In this document: positions 1-8,310 of the stretch, in pieces
Layout of the letters: each line of letters opens with the position of its first letter
Numbering within the stretch: the stretch's first letter is position 1
Source: JAZSMJ01 sp045535815
GTDB taxonomy: Bacteria; Bacillota; Clostridia; Oscillospirales; CAG-272
Reading direction: 5' to 3'
NCBI GenBank assembly: GCA_045535815.1
Contig: JAZSMJ010000014.1
Location: forward strand, 1 to 64,000
Length of the DNA: 64,000 bases
The notes under the pieces: generated by a model
What the model was told of the DNA's origin: nothing
Database searches by the model: none
What the model saw: only the letters and a program-made list of their open reading frames with translations
Translations under genes and position numbers: made by a program

Positions 1-33
1 GTAAGCAAAGTAAACAGGCCCGTTTCTGATTAT

Positions 34-61
34 ATTATATCATAAATCTGAGCATTTACAA
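34..61 (-). promoter_or_regulatory. Leftward sigma-A promoter leading out of the window
   Basis: On the minus strand TTGTAA and TATAAT stand 16 bp apart. The promoter would serve a gene to the left of the window. Call rests on the motif only. Confidence 0.45.
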
Positions 62-125
62 GCGAAGCATATGCAACAAGGGTTTAACTAATCGTTAAAT
101 ATTTTGAATGATAGAAATAAATTCA

Positions 126-160
126 GCCTCGGCAAGGGAACTCCCTGCCGAGGCTTTCAA
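126..160. terminator. Intrinsic terminator-like hairpin
   Basis: The arms GCCTCGGCA and TGCCGAGGC enclose a GGGA/TCCC inner stem. T-rich sequence follows on the plus strand. It lies downstream of the minus-strand HAD gene, so it may act in both directions. Confidence 0.6.
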
Positions 161-210
161 CTATTTATAACTGTCCTTTAGCACCCGAGGCCAAAACTTT
201 CGGATTTTTA

Positions 211-1032
211 TCATATATTATATTTTCCCTCTTCGATGTCGGATATCACCCTTGCAATAGCGTGCTCCTCGTTGCTTACCGTTATATAGTCGGCGGCGGC
301 AAGAGTATTCTGAGATGCGTTGGATACCGCAATACCCACTCCTGCGGCACGTATCATGGAGATATCGTTATCGTAATCGCCTACCGCAACCGTCTTTCTC
401 GGGTCTAATCCGAGATACTCGGTCAGCTTTTCGATAGACCTTCCCTTCCCGATACCTTTAGGTAATATCTCGTATATGGTTTTTTCCGACCTTATAAAAT
501 CAAACCGATCGGAAAGAGGATGAGAAGAAAGAACGTCTGCAGCTTTTTGTATATCTTCCTCTGACAGACTGAGAAAATGTATCTTTGCGATAGGCTCTTT
601 TATCTCATTGTAATCGCATTTCAAAAGAGGAAGCCCCGTCCGTGCTCTGAATCTCACAGTTGCATCGTTTTCCTTGCAGAAAAAGGTATTGTAAAAGGTG
701 TTTACCTGAATACCGATGCCCGGCACTTCCCTTTCAACGCATGAGACCAATTCAAGAACACCGTCGGCAGCGGCGCAATTCCATATATAGCGCTTATTTG
801 GATAATCGTAAAGCCCGCCTCCGTTTATGCATCCGATAGGAGCGTTAGGCTTTGTCATATCGTATATATCGGATATATAGTACGGCATTCTGCCCGTAAC
901 GAAGGTGAAATATCCGCCCTCGGATTTGAAATATTCTATTGCCCTTATGTTTTCTTCCGATACGGTCTTGTCGTTTTTATATAAGGTTCCGTCAAGATCG
1001 GTACAAAGAAGTATTCCGTCAAACTTGCCCAT
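211..1032 (-). CDS. Cof-type HAD family phosphatase
   Basis: Predicted cytoplasmic HAD-superfamily phosphatase of the Cof/YbiV type, 273 aa, a usual length for the family. These enzymes dephosphorylate sugar phosphates and similar small metabolites; the substrate here is unknown. Motif I is LCTDLDGTLY with the nucleophile and acid Asp at residues 12 and 14. Motif IV, VGDYDNDISM, lies near the C-terminus, and a C2 cap domain fills the middle. An upstream ATG at 1098 exists, but the start at 1032 is preferred because GGGAGATAAAT precedes it and homology begins there. Single gene, convergent with nothing; a hairpin at 1113-1144 separates it from the next gene. Confidence 0.92.
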   Translation of the reverse strand: MGKFDGILLCTDLDGTLYKNDKTVSEENIRAIEYFKSEGGYFTFVTGRMPYYISDIYDMTKPNAPIGCINGGGLYDYPNKRYIWNCAAADGVLELVSCVEREVPGIGIQVNTFYNTFFCKENDATVRFRARTGLPLLKCDYNEIKEPIAKIHFLSLSEEDIQKAADVLSSHPLSDRFDFIRSEKTIYEILPKGIGKGRSIEKLTEYLGLDPRKTVAVGDYDNDISMIRAAGVGIAVSNASQNTLAAADYITVSNEEHAIARVISDIEEGKYNI

Positions 1033-1112
1033 ATTTATCTCCCGGGATAGTAGTTTTGCTATTTCATATATGGTATCATCAGACAAAAGAAAAGTCAAGC
1101 GGTTATTACGCT

Positions 1113-1144
1113 AAAAACCGCAGGAGAAACTCCTGCGGTTTTTA
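1113..1144. terminator. Bidirectional intrinsic terminator
   Basis: AAAAACCGCAGGAG, a 3-nt loop and CTCCTGCGGTTTTT form a perfect stem with A/T tracts on both sides. It lies just downstream of the minus-strand dockerin gene. Confidence 0.85.
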
Positions 1145-1152
1145 TTTGAAGT

Positions 1153-4100
1153 TTATTCTTCGTATACTATCTTAATATCGTCAACACCTATGGTTATATC
1201 AGATGTTGAATCGGGATTTTCCACGTATACTCTGAGCATAGTAGCCTTAGTATAATCAAGACCGTCCATAGTACATTCATTGAAATAAAGCTTAAGCTCA
1301 TTCCAGCCGTTCTTGAGCAGAGCAGGCTCTACCCATCTCCAAGCGGCAGTTTTCTGGGGATCGTTTGCAGTATCCCAAAGGTCTATACCCATATAGGTAG
1401 ATATTTTTGTAACATCATCGATATATACCTTAAGTGAAAGATATCCGGTAGGCTTATAAGCTGAAAGATCGACTGCGTTGAACTTTGCGCAGATAACGGG
1501 AAGTGTCGCGTGAGTTGCTGTCAGATATCCCGTGCCTTCCGGTGCATTATCGGTAGCAAGAGACATTCCCGCTCCCCACGAGCCTGTCTGAGAATCGCAG
1601 TTATGGAGCTGAAGCACCTCTTCACCGTCAAATTCACCGGGAGCTATTGCAGAAATCACTGTATTCACGTATTCCGACTGAGGAGCAGGCTTATGAAGGT
1701 TGAAGCCAAGTATTGCAACGTCGATAGCATCTCTGTACGTATCCTTGTTTATATCGGACGTTGCATAAGCCGCAATCGAATCTTCCTTTCCAAGATCTGA
1801 CACTAACATCGAAACGTCTGTCGCATCTATATATCCGTCTCCGTTTATATTACCCGCAATGTTGAATTCGATCTTGTTTGCTATCATAGCGTTTCCGCTG
1901 ACGTAAACATTCTTGATTATATTAGGAAGATAACCGGGCTTTCTTACAACGAGATCGTAAGTGCCCTGAGCAACTGCGTTTATCTCAAATTTGTTCTCAT
2001 TGGAAGCCTGTGCGGTATATACAACCTCACCATCACTTACAAGCTCAACTGTAACGTCAGCACCGTCCTCAACCGTACCTGTAACCGACGTTTTCGGCGC
2101 TGTACGCTCTACAGTATCAAGAGTAAAGTTGAACTGATTGGTTCTGAAAAAGAACTTTTCCTGGACCGTAGAGTAATACTCGAGTTGAACGTTCTTTCCG
2201 TCCTCGGAGAAGTACATCATACATACCATTCCGGTCGGACGGTCTGATCTGTCTATTTCCTGCGCGTCAATAAGAAAACTCGTTACGGTGTTACCGTTAT
2301 CGCCGGTCATTTTATTCATAACGACCTGCTCCCACGGATCGTGTCCCGAGAGCACCATTACGATATTATCGTATTTCTTTATAAACTGATCCCACATAGC
2401 ATCAGCATTATTGGGAGCTCCGCATCTTATGGGATACCATCCGTCGCCCTCTTCGGTAAGTGTTCCATCGTGGTAAAGGTATGCGTGAGTGGTTACTATA
2501 ACGTTATGGTCGGGATAGGCTTCAACGACCTCGCACGCCCATTCAAGAACATCGTCTGACGCTCCGAAATCAAGGCAGAGGAGAAGATACTTAACATCTC
2601 CTACTATGATCTCCTGATAGGTATTCTCCATTCTGTTGTTATAGCTTCCGTCAAACGTGTGAGCATACTCTTCGTATGTAAACGTAAGGTTGAAATTTCT
2701 CATCGAGTCGTGATTTCCTCTTATGAGAGAATACGGGATAACTCCGTCAAGCTTTGTTATATGCTCTTTTGCGAGATTCCATTCGGCTATCGTATCGCTG
2801 TTTGTTATATCACCGAGACCGAATACGAATTTGATATTCTTCTCTTCCGCATTGTCTACAAGCCAATCGTACAGCTTGGGGAACTCCTCGGGATGCTTCT
2901 CGAGAAGATATTGCGTATCGCCTATTATTGCAAACGAATAGGCATAATCTGTGACCGGCTCCTTATCGGTAAACCAGTTGCCATCCTGAGTATAATAAGG
3001 CTGAAGATAAACGTCATGTCCATAGGGGCTGAGATCCTCGATCATGGAAGGCTGATCTCCCGCCTTATAGCTCGAAAGGTCGTGATGAACCATAAGCCCG
3101 TCGCTTCCGGGAGCAGTCATATCTGATTTGATCTCATCGGCGGTACGGACATCGCTATATATAGCTAACGATTCAACAACTCCAAGAAAATAGGTTGAGT
3201 TATTATAACGGATATTACCGCCCAGAACGCAGGGCTTCGTTATCGCATAATCTATTGCATATTCAAAATCAACAGTTTCGGCAAGCTCTCCGTTGAGATA
3301 ACACATTGCCTTTTTGTTTGCCGAGTCAAGAACTATTGCAAAATGCTCTTTCTTTCCGGGAGTGAGACTAACTCCTGAAAAAGTAAGGTCATATGCCTTG
3401 CCCGCAGCATTTACAAGATACATACGGGGGCTATACTGAGCGGTGATCTCAAAGTTGACGCTATTTGCTTTATAACTATCTGCGTCACCCCAGTTACCGT
3501 ATATAACACCTACACGCTTGGTGGATGAAGCCGTAATCGGTATATGAACGGTTGCTTCATAGGTTTGCGGCATTTTTTCAAGAGCGGAATTTGCCCGATA
3601 GAGCTTTTCTTTCACAAAGGAAAGACCTGTGATCTCCTCATTAGTATAATATGGTCGAAGATAAACGTCATGTCCACAGGGGCTGAGATCCTCGATCATG
3701 GAAGGCTGATCTCCCGGCTTATAGCTCGAAAGGTCGTGATATACCACAAGGTCGTCGTTTCCGGGAGCAGTCATATCTGATTTGATCTCATCGGCGGTAC
3801 GGACATCGCTGTATATAGCTAACGATTCAACAACTCCAAGAAAATAGGATGAGTTATTATTACGGATATTACCGCCCAGAACGCAGGGCTTCGTTACAGC
3901 ATAATCTATTGCATATTCAAAATCTACAGTCTCGGCAAGCTCTCCGTTGAGATAACACATTGCCTTTTTATTTGCCGAGTCGAGAACAATTGCAAAATGC
4001 TCTGTCTTTCCGGGGGTGAGATTAACTCCTGAAAAAGTAAGGTCATATGCCTTGCCCGCAGCATTTACAAAATACATACGGGGTCTGTACTGAGAGGATA

Positions 4101-4380
4101 TCTCAAAGTTGACGCTATTTGCTTTATAATTATCTGCGTCACCCCAGTTACCGTATATAATACCTACACGCTTGTTTTCTGCAGCCGTTGTCGGTATATA
4201 AACGGTTGCTTCATAGGTTTGCGGCATTTTTTCAAGAGAGGACCTTGCCTGATAGAGCTTTTCTTTCACAAAGGAAAGGCCTGTGATATCCTCAGCAGAC
4301 ACCGCAACAACAGATAAGGAAAGAATTACTGTTATTACCGCAATTACCGCTACCAAGATACTAAGCTTCATTGTTTTCAT
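1153..4380 (-). CDS. Secreted dockerin protein: two LamG domains, metallophosphoesterase, carbohydrate-binding tail
   Basis: Large exported protein (1075 aa). A signal peptide (about 1-29) is followed by two LamG/concanavalin-like domains (about 31-248 and 249-466). The calcineurin-type metallophosphoesterase domain (about 480-745) shows IIGDTQ, GLGDI, RGNHDS, TTHAY and LSGHDPW motifs. Then come a carboxypeptidase-regulatory-like beta sandwich (about 790-855), a type I dockerin with two calcium repeats (NGDGYIDATDVSML and INKDTYRDAIDVAIL) and a C-terminal domain resembling carbohydrate-binding modules. The LamG units are near-identical tandem copies, 654 bp apart in DNA, so the duplication is recent. 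The dockerin implies docking on a cohesin scaffold, but no cohesin is seen here. The phosphoesterase substrate is unknown. It has its own promoter (4467-4495) and terminator. Confidence 0.9.
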   Translation of the reverse strand: MKTMKLSILVAVIAVITVILSLSVVAVSAEDITGLSFVKEKLYQARSSLEKMPQTYEATVYIPTTAAENKRVGIIYGNWGDADNYKANSVNFEISSQYRPRMYFVNAAGKAYDLTFSGVNLTPGKTEHFAIVLDSANKKAMCYLNGELAETVDFEYAIDYAVTKPCVLGGNIRNNNSSYFLGVVESLAIYSDVRTADEIKSDMTAPGNDDLVVYHDLSSYKPGDQPSMIEDLSPCGHDVYLRPYYTNEEITGLSFVKEKLYRANSALEKMPQTYEATVHIPITASSTKRVGVIYGNWGDADSYKANSVNFEITAQYSPRMYLVNAAGKAYDLTFSGVSLTPGKKEHFAIVLDSANKKAMCYLNGELAETVDFEYAIDYAITKPCVLGGNIRYNNSTYFLGVVESLAIYSDVRTADEIKSDMTAPGSDGLMVHHDLSSYKAGDQPSMIEDLSPYGHDVYLQPYYTQDGNWFTDKEPVTDYAYSFAIIGDTQYLLEKHPEEFPKLYDWLVDNAEEKNIKFVFGLGDITNSDTIAEWNLAKEHITKLDGVIPYSLIRGNHDSMRNFNLTFTYEEYAHTFDGSYNNRMENTYQEIIVGDVKYLLLCLDFGASDDVLEWACEVVEAYPDHNVIVTTHAYLYHDGTLTEEGDGWYPIRCGAPNNADAMWDQFIKKYDNIVMVLSGHDPWEQVVMNKMTGDNGNTVTSFLIDAQEIDRSDRPTGMVCMMYFSEDGKNVQLEYYSTVQEKFFFRTNQFNFTLDTVERTAPKTSVTGTVEDGADVTVELVSDGEVVYTAQASNENKFEINAVAQGTYDLVVRKPGYLPNIIKNVYVSGNAMIANKIEFNIAGNINGDGYIDATDVSMLVSDLGKEDSIAAYATSDINKDTYRDAIDVAILGFNLHKPAPQSEYVNTVISAIAPGEFDGEEVLQLHNCDSQTGSWGAGMSLATDNAPEGTGYLTATHATLPVICAKFNAVDLSAYKPTGYLSLKVYIDDVTKISTYMGIDLWDTANDPQKTAAWRWVEPALLKNGWNELKLYFNECTMDGLDYTKATMLRVYVENPDSTSDITIGVDDIKIVYEE
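2944..4260 (-). repeat. Tandem duplication of a 654-bp LamG-encoding unit
   Basis: The two LamG domains of the dockerin protein are highly similar in DNA. For example, the segment starting near 3598 recurs near 4252, an offset of 654 bp or 218 codons. The stretches around 3000-3600 and 3650-4250 align almost throughout with scattered substitutions. Outer boundaries are approximate. Confidence 0.8.
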
Positions 4381-4466
4381 AGATTTGATTCCCCCAAAAA
4401 ATTAATGTAAGAAGATTATCCATTTGCTTTAGAATAAAGTTCTAAACATTTTTTATTTTTTGATTA

Positions 4467-4495
4467 ATTGTATCACGCGCATAATGTTTTGTCAA
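4467..4495 (-). promoter_or_regulatory. Sigma-A promoter of the dockerin gene
   Basis: On the minus strand TTGACA and TACAAT are separated by exactly 17 bp, about 90 bp upstream of the dockerin start. Confidence 0.75.
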
Positions 4496-4511
4496 GGGGG
4501 TAAACAAATTT

Positions 4512-5816
4512 TTATTTGTGTGATTTATTATCAAATCGTTTGTTAAATACCGAATACGTCGCCAAAACCACAACAAGAACAATTATCGAAACGAGCGCCG
4601 ATAAGAATATATTTTCATTTGGCACAAAAGACTCCGTTCCGTCGCTGTTTATTACAGTTTTGGCATTTGCAAGGACTGTCTTTCCGATATACGGACCGAT
4701 AACACCGGGCACCAGCACCTGAGAAAAGATGCGCACGCCCTGAAACATTCCTGCCTTGCCCTCGGGGGTAAGATCTCGGATTTTTGCACCGAATACCGCC
4801 ATGCCCGACAGATATCCGCACATCATAAGAAGAGAGCCTATGAAAACGAGTGCATCCGACTTAAAGAAGTAAAGAATGATATAACCCACCGCAAGCCACG
4901 CAAGACTGAAGGCAGACGAGTATGAAAATCCCTTTTTATCGTATACTCTGCCCCACAGAGCAGTTGCTACCGACGCCAATATAATGGCTGGCGCCATTAT
5001 GAATACGTAGTTGCTCATACCGAGCGATACCTCGTAATACAAAATGAGGTAGGGCATAAATATCTGAATAGATATATTGAATAATATAAAGGTCGCAAGG
5101 TAGAAATAAAGAGAGCGGTTGCTCTTGATAGTAGACGGCAAAAAGCCGTGAATAACCGTTTTGAGATACCCATCGTCCGATCTCGTAAGCTCAGGCTCTT
5201 TTATAATAAAGCATCCGAGTATACCGACTGCAATAACGACTATTCCGATTATTGCAAAAATAACGCTCCAGCTTTGAGCGCTGTCGAGGTCAAACGCCAT
5301 AAATCCGCCGAACACGGCAAGTATTGCAACAAGAGGCATCATTGCGTTGATTCCCTCTGCAGCGCCTCTGTTTGATGCGTCCGTGCTGTCGGTCAGCCAC
5401 GCATTAAACGCAGCATCGTTTGCACTTGAGCCGAAAAAGGTCATTACGCAGTCAAGAATAATAACAAGCGAAACGCCAAGCGATGCTGCCGATACAGCCA
5501 TCGGGAAAACTGCGTTTATTATATCCTCTCGCAAAAGGATAAAGCAAAGTATTGATATTCCCCAAAGGATATATCCTGCACACATAAATATCTTTCGCTT
5601 GCCTATCTTATCGGATGCCGCACCGATGAATACTGTAGTCAGCGTAGCCGACACGGCACTTGCGGCTACCATTGCAGAAATATCCGCAGCGCTTGCGTTG
5701 AACATTTTGTAGATAAAAACGTTCAGATACATATTTTCAACCACCCACGCAACCTGACCGATAAGGCTGAATAACGTAAGCGTAAGCCAGAATTTTGGAG
5801 AAAGCTTGGTTTTCAT
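4512..5816 (-). CDS. MFS family transporter
   Basis: Integral membrane protein of 434 aa with about 12 hydrophobic segments, typical of the major facilitator superfamily. The first cytoplasmic loop carries GAASDKIGKRKIFM, the conserved MFS loop 2-3 motif (GxxxDrxGrR), and the fold halves are recognisable. Members near this type (GPH or sugar-symporter-like) move small solutes with a cation; substrate cannot be told. The start has GGAAGGAAG upstream. It is transcribed alone from a promoter at 5854-5882, and the next gene upstream (MATE) ends in its own terminator, so the two exporters are probably separate units. Confidence 0.88.
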   Translation of the reverse strand: MKTKLSPKFWLTLTLFSLIGQVAWVVENMYLNVFIYKMFNASAADISAMVAASAVSATLTTVFIGAASDKIGKRKIFMCAGYILWGISILCFILLREDIINAVFPMAVSAASLGVSLVIILDCVMTFFGSSANDAAFNAWLTDSTDASNRGAAEGINAMMPLVAILAVFGGFMAFDLDSAQSWSVIFAIIGIVVIAVGILGCFIIKEPELTRSDDGYLKTVIHGFLPSTIKSNRSLYFYLATFILFNISIQIFMPYLILYYEVSLGMSNYVFIMAPAIILASVATALWGRVYDKKGFSYSSAFSLAWLAVGYIILYFFKSDALVFIGSLLMMCGYLSGMAVFGAKIRDLTPEGKAGMFQGVRIFSQVLVPGVIGPYIGKTVLANAKTVINSDGTESFVPNENIFLSALVSIIVLVVVLATYSVFNKRFDNKSHK

Positions 5817-5853
5817 AAAATCTTCCTTCCTTTCGGAATAATCTCATAAATAG

Positions 5854-5882
5854 AATATACCACAAATTGATTTATTTTTCAA
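5854..5882 (-). promoter_or_regulatory. Sigma-A promoter of the MFS gene
   Basis: Minus-strand TTGAAA, 17-bp spacer, TATATT, ending about 38 bp before the MFS start codon. Confidence 0.6.
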
Positions 5883-5892
5883 TTAAATTATA

Positions 5893-5926
5893 AAAAGCTT
5901 TCCGACTGATCGGAAAGCTCTTTTTG
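5893..5926 (-). terminator. Intrinsic terminator of the MATE gene
   Basis: AGCTTTCCGA and TCGGAAAGCT pair around a 4-nt loop with T tracts on each side, directly after the MATE stop codon. Confidence 0.85.
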
Positions 5927-7333
5927 TTATTCGTTTTCGCTTAACGCTTGTTTATTTGCTTTTTCAAGCGATCTTCTTTTTATCTCCTTTGCAACCTTCA
6001 TAAGAAGGACTATGCCAAGAATTGCCGCAAGCATATTTACACCCACGAAGTTCAGCCATATGCCGCTAAGACCCATGCTCCAGAGTGCACCGAGAATGAT
6101 AACGGGGAAAATCAGCGCAGTCGATACCGACATAAGCGTTGCAAAAAAAGGCTTTTCTATAGCGCTGAGGAAGCTTTGAGTCGATACCACGAACCATCTG
6201 AACAGATACGCGAAGCAGAAAAGTCTGATAGCGACTGAGGATTCTGCCAAAAGCATAACGTCCTCCGCCTTTGAAAACAGCGAAGCGACCGTATCCGAGA
6301 AAAAGAACAAAATAGACGTTGACACAAGTCCGACTGTTGCAGTTCCTATGTAGCCGCATTTTGCGATCTTTTTGACTCTTTTATAGTTTTCAGCACCCCA
6401 GTTATAGCCAATAGATGGAGCAAGTGAGTCGCTTATGCCGTAAAGAAGAGGCCAGCAGAGATCACTCGAATACATCAGCACAGCGTAAACGGCAACTGCC
6501 GTCGTTCCGCCGTTCTCACCCCAGACCTGCACGCCGAGAGTCATAAGCGATATATTCATCAGAATGGAGGTAACACGCCCTGAGATATTACTGAGGAACA
6601 CCGGCGATCCGCAGGCGGCTATCTCCTTAAACATCGCAAGATGAAATTTCGGTTTTGTAAACTGAAGAAGAGTCCTTCGGCGCAGAAAAGGTATCATTGC
6701 AACAAACGAGCACAGACACATCGAGACAGACGTTGCGAGTGCAGAGCCTACAACGTCCATATCAAGCACGATAAGGAAGAAGGTCAGAAGTCCAAGCGTT
6801 GCAATATTTGAGGCAACGTTTATAACCATGCTGGTCTTTACGTATCCGCTGATACGCAGGTAGTTATCCATAGCAAAGAAGATGGACGATAGCGGACTGC
6901 ACAGCGCACAGGTTCGAAGATATCTCACCGACGTTTCAAGCAGAACGTCGTCTGCTCCCATCATACGGCAAAGTGGCTCTGCCGCAAAAAACATTACCGT
7001 TCCCATAACGAGCGACGTTATGAAGATCATTATTACAGAACACGAAAAAACGTTATTGGCAGTTTTGTTATCCTTTTTGCCGAGTGCTATGGATATCGGC
7101 ACAGACGCACCGACACCGACAAGATCAGCAAGCGAAAAATTTATCATTACGAGGGGCATTGCGATATTAACCGCCGCAAATGCGCCCTCACCAAGTCTTT
7201 GTCCTATAAAAATGCCCTCAATGATACTGTATATCGACATGGCGAACATACTTATCATTCCGGGCAGCGCCACGATAAAAAACAGCTTCCACGGCTTCAT
7301 GGTGGCGTACATAGCCTCTGTATCACGTTTCAT
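5927..7333 (-). CDS. MATE family efflux transporter
   Basis: A 468-aa membrane protein with about 12 transmembrane helices, of the MatE/NorM-DinF superfamily, which exports drugs or metabolites in exchange for Na+ or H+. Diagnostic features are the N-terminal LPGMISMFAMSIYSIIEG-like segment, IGQRLGEGAFAAVNIAMPL in the first repeat, and an internal second repeat with GYNWGAENYKRVKK, the usual loop between helices 7 and 8. Length is normal. AGGAAAAGAAA precedes the start codon. It stands alone between a good promoter (7377-7405) and a terminator. Substrate unknown. Confidence 0.92.
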   Translation of the reverse strand: MKRDTEAMYATMKPWKLFFIVALPGMISMFAMSIYSIIEGIFIGQRLGEGAFAAVNIAMPLVMINFSLADLVGVGASVPISIALGKKDNKTANNVFSCSVIMIFITSLVMGTVMFFAAEPLCRMMGADDVLLETSVRYLRTCALCSPLSSIFFAMDNYLRISGYVKTSMVINVASNIATLGLLTFFLIVLDMDVVGSALATSVSMCLCSFVAMIPFLRRRTLLQFTKPKFHLAMFKEIAACGSPVFLSNISGRVTSILMNISLMTLGVQVWGENGGTTAVAVYAVLMYSSDLCWPLLYGISDSLAPSIGYNWGAENYKRVKKIAKCGYIGTATVGLVSTSILFFFSDTVASLFSKAEDVMLLAESSVAIRLFCFAYLFRWFVVSTQSFLSAIEKPFFATLMSVSTALIFPVIILGALWSMGLSGIWLNFVGVNMLAAILGIVLLMKVAKEIKRRSLEKANKQALSENE

Positions 7334-7376
7334 TTTCTTTTCCTCCGAATACAGACGTTTTTGACCAACTTTTTAT

Positions 7377-7405
7377 ATTATACTTGATAACCGATAAAAT
7401 TGCAA
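7377..7405 (-). promoter_or_regulatory. Sigma-A promoter of the MATE gene
   Basis: Minus-strand TTGCAA, 17-bp spacer, TATAAT, about 45 bp upstream of the MATE start. Confidence 0.75.
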
Positions 7406-7434
7406 GAGATAAACATAAGCTGTGCGAAGTTGAC

Positions 7435-7450
7435 TCAAAAAGCCTAACGC
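7435..7450 (+). repeat. Left 16-bp inverted repeat of the sigma-like block
   Basis: TCAAAAAGCCTAACGC occurs here and as its exact reverse complement at 10058-10073. The two copies bracket the three-gene block 7750-9956. Confidence 0.6.
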
Positions 7451-7489
7451 TTTTGCGTACTATCCTTAACGAAGAATTAATCTTGGTGT

Positions 7490-7528
7490 ATAGCCGGAAG
7501 TCATAATGGCTTCCGGCTATATGTTTTT
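7490..7528 (+). terminator. Terminator-like hairpin
   Basis: TAGCCGGAAG and CTTCCGGCTA form a 10-bp stem followed by ATGTTTTTCG on the plus strand. No gene precedes it on that strand inside the window, so it may be a relic. Confidence 0.5.
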
Positions 7529-7749
7529 CGTGTCTTTCCTATACTACCTAACAAGTCAGATAGTATTTATAAAAGAGCGAACTCCCTCATAAGCAGACTG
7601 CTCCTTTACATCTCAGCGAAAATATACTATAATTTAACCAAATCTCAAAATAAACAAATCTCAAAAAATATGTGACCTCCTTCATCCAAATGTCGATATA
7701 TAGGGTGAAGGCCTTCAAAACATAATCTGCACGAAAGGAGAGTAAGGCT

Positions 7750-8310
7750 TTGGAAGACGACAGAATTGTAGCTCTGTACCTCGAAAGAGATGAAGCAGCA
7801 CTCACACACACTTCGGAAAAATACGGAAGAAAACTCAAAAACATATCCTACGGCATCACGGAAGATAAACAAGCAGCAGAGGAATGCGAAAACGATACAT
7901 ATCTTGAGGCTTGGAATACTATCCCGCCGCAAAATCCGGTGGATTATCTGTTTGCCTATCTTGCACGGATCATCCGGCATATTTCCATTGATGTGTGCCG
8001 TACACGTGGCAGACTGAAGCGAAGCGCGGTCATCACCGAACTGACATTGGAAATGGAAGAATGTATTCCAGCTCCGGATGATACCGCCTGTAAGGTGGAA
8101 TATAAGGAACTGGGTGAAGCGATCAGCCGGTATCTCTACACGCTGTCCGAGGAAAAGCAGGTGATTTTCATTCGTCGTTATTGGTATCTCGATTCTGTGG
8201 ATGCCATTTCCAGACGGCTGGGTATTGGACAAAGTAAGGTGAAAATGACTCTGCACCGATGCAGGAACGAACTGAGAGCTTACTTGGAGAAGGTGGGGTA
8301 CGATTTATGA
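7750..8310 (+). CDS. RNA polymerase sigma-70 family (ECF-like) factor
   Basis: Predicted alternative sigma factor of 186 aa. Region 2 is about residues 10-85 (LARIIRHISIDVCRTRGR resembles region 2.3/2.4). Region 4 with its helix-turn-helix is about 125-180 (RRYWYLDSVDAISRRLGIG then QSKVKMTLHRCRNEL). The start is a TTG at 7750 with GAAAGGAG nine bases upstream. Its stop codon overlaps the ATG of the next gene (ATGA), which indicates translational coupling to a membrane protein that is probably its regulator. Base composition and codon use are somewhat richer in G+C than in neighbouring genes. This and the flanking inverted repeat suggest acquisition by transfer. Confidence 0.88.
   Translation: MEDDRIVALYLERDEAALTHTSEKYGRKLKNISYGITEDKQAAEECENDTYLEAWNTIPPQNPVDYLFAYLARIIRHISIDVCRTRGRLKRSAVITELTLEMEECIPAPDDTACKVEYKELGEAISRYLYTLSEEKQVIFIRRYWYLDSVDAISRRLGIGQSKVKMTLHRCRNELRAYLEKVGYDL

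Larger units (their letters stand above)
7406..7749. other. Intergenic region left of the sigma-like block
   Basis: No gene is seen. It holds the left copy of a 16-bp inverted repeat (7435-7450), a terminator-like hairpin (7490-7528) and about 200 bp of AT-rich DNA before the sigma gene. No convincing sigma-A promoter was found for the sigma gene, which may use its own factor. Confidence 0.5.

Noticed and set aside
2659..3126. Plus-strand ORF of 155 aa
   Set aside because: Antisense of the dockerin protein; a near-copy appears at 3544-3780 only because the LamG region is duplicated.
7645..8256. Minus-strand ORF of 203 aa
   Set aside because: Antisense of the sigma factor gene, which has a ribosome-binding site and clear sigma regions.
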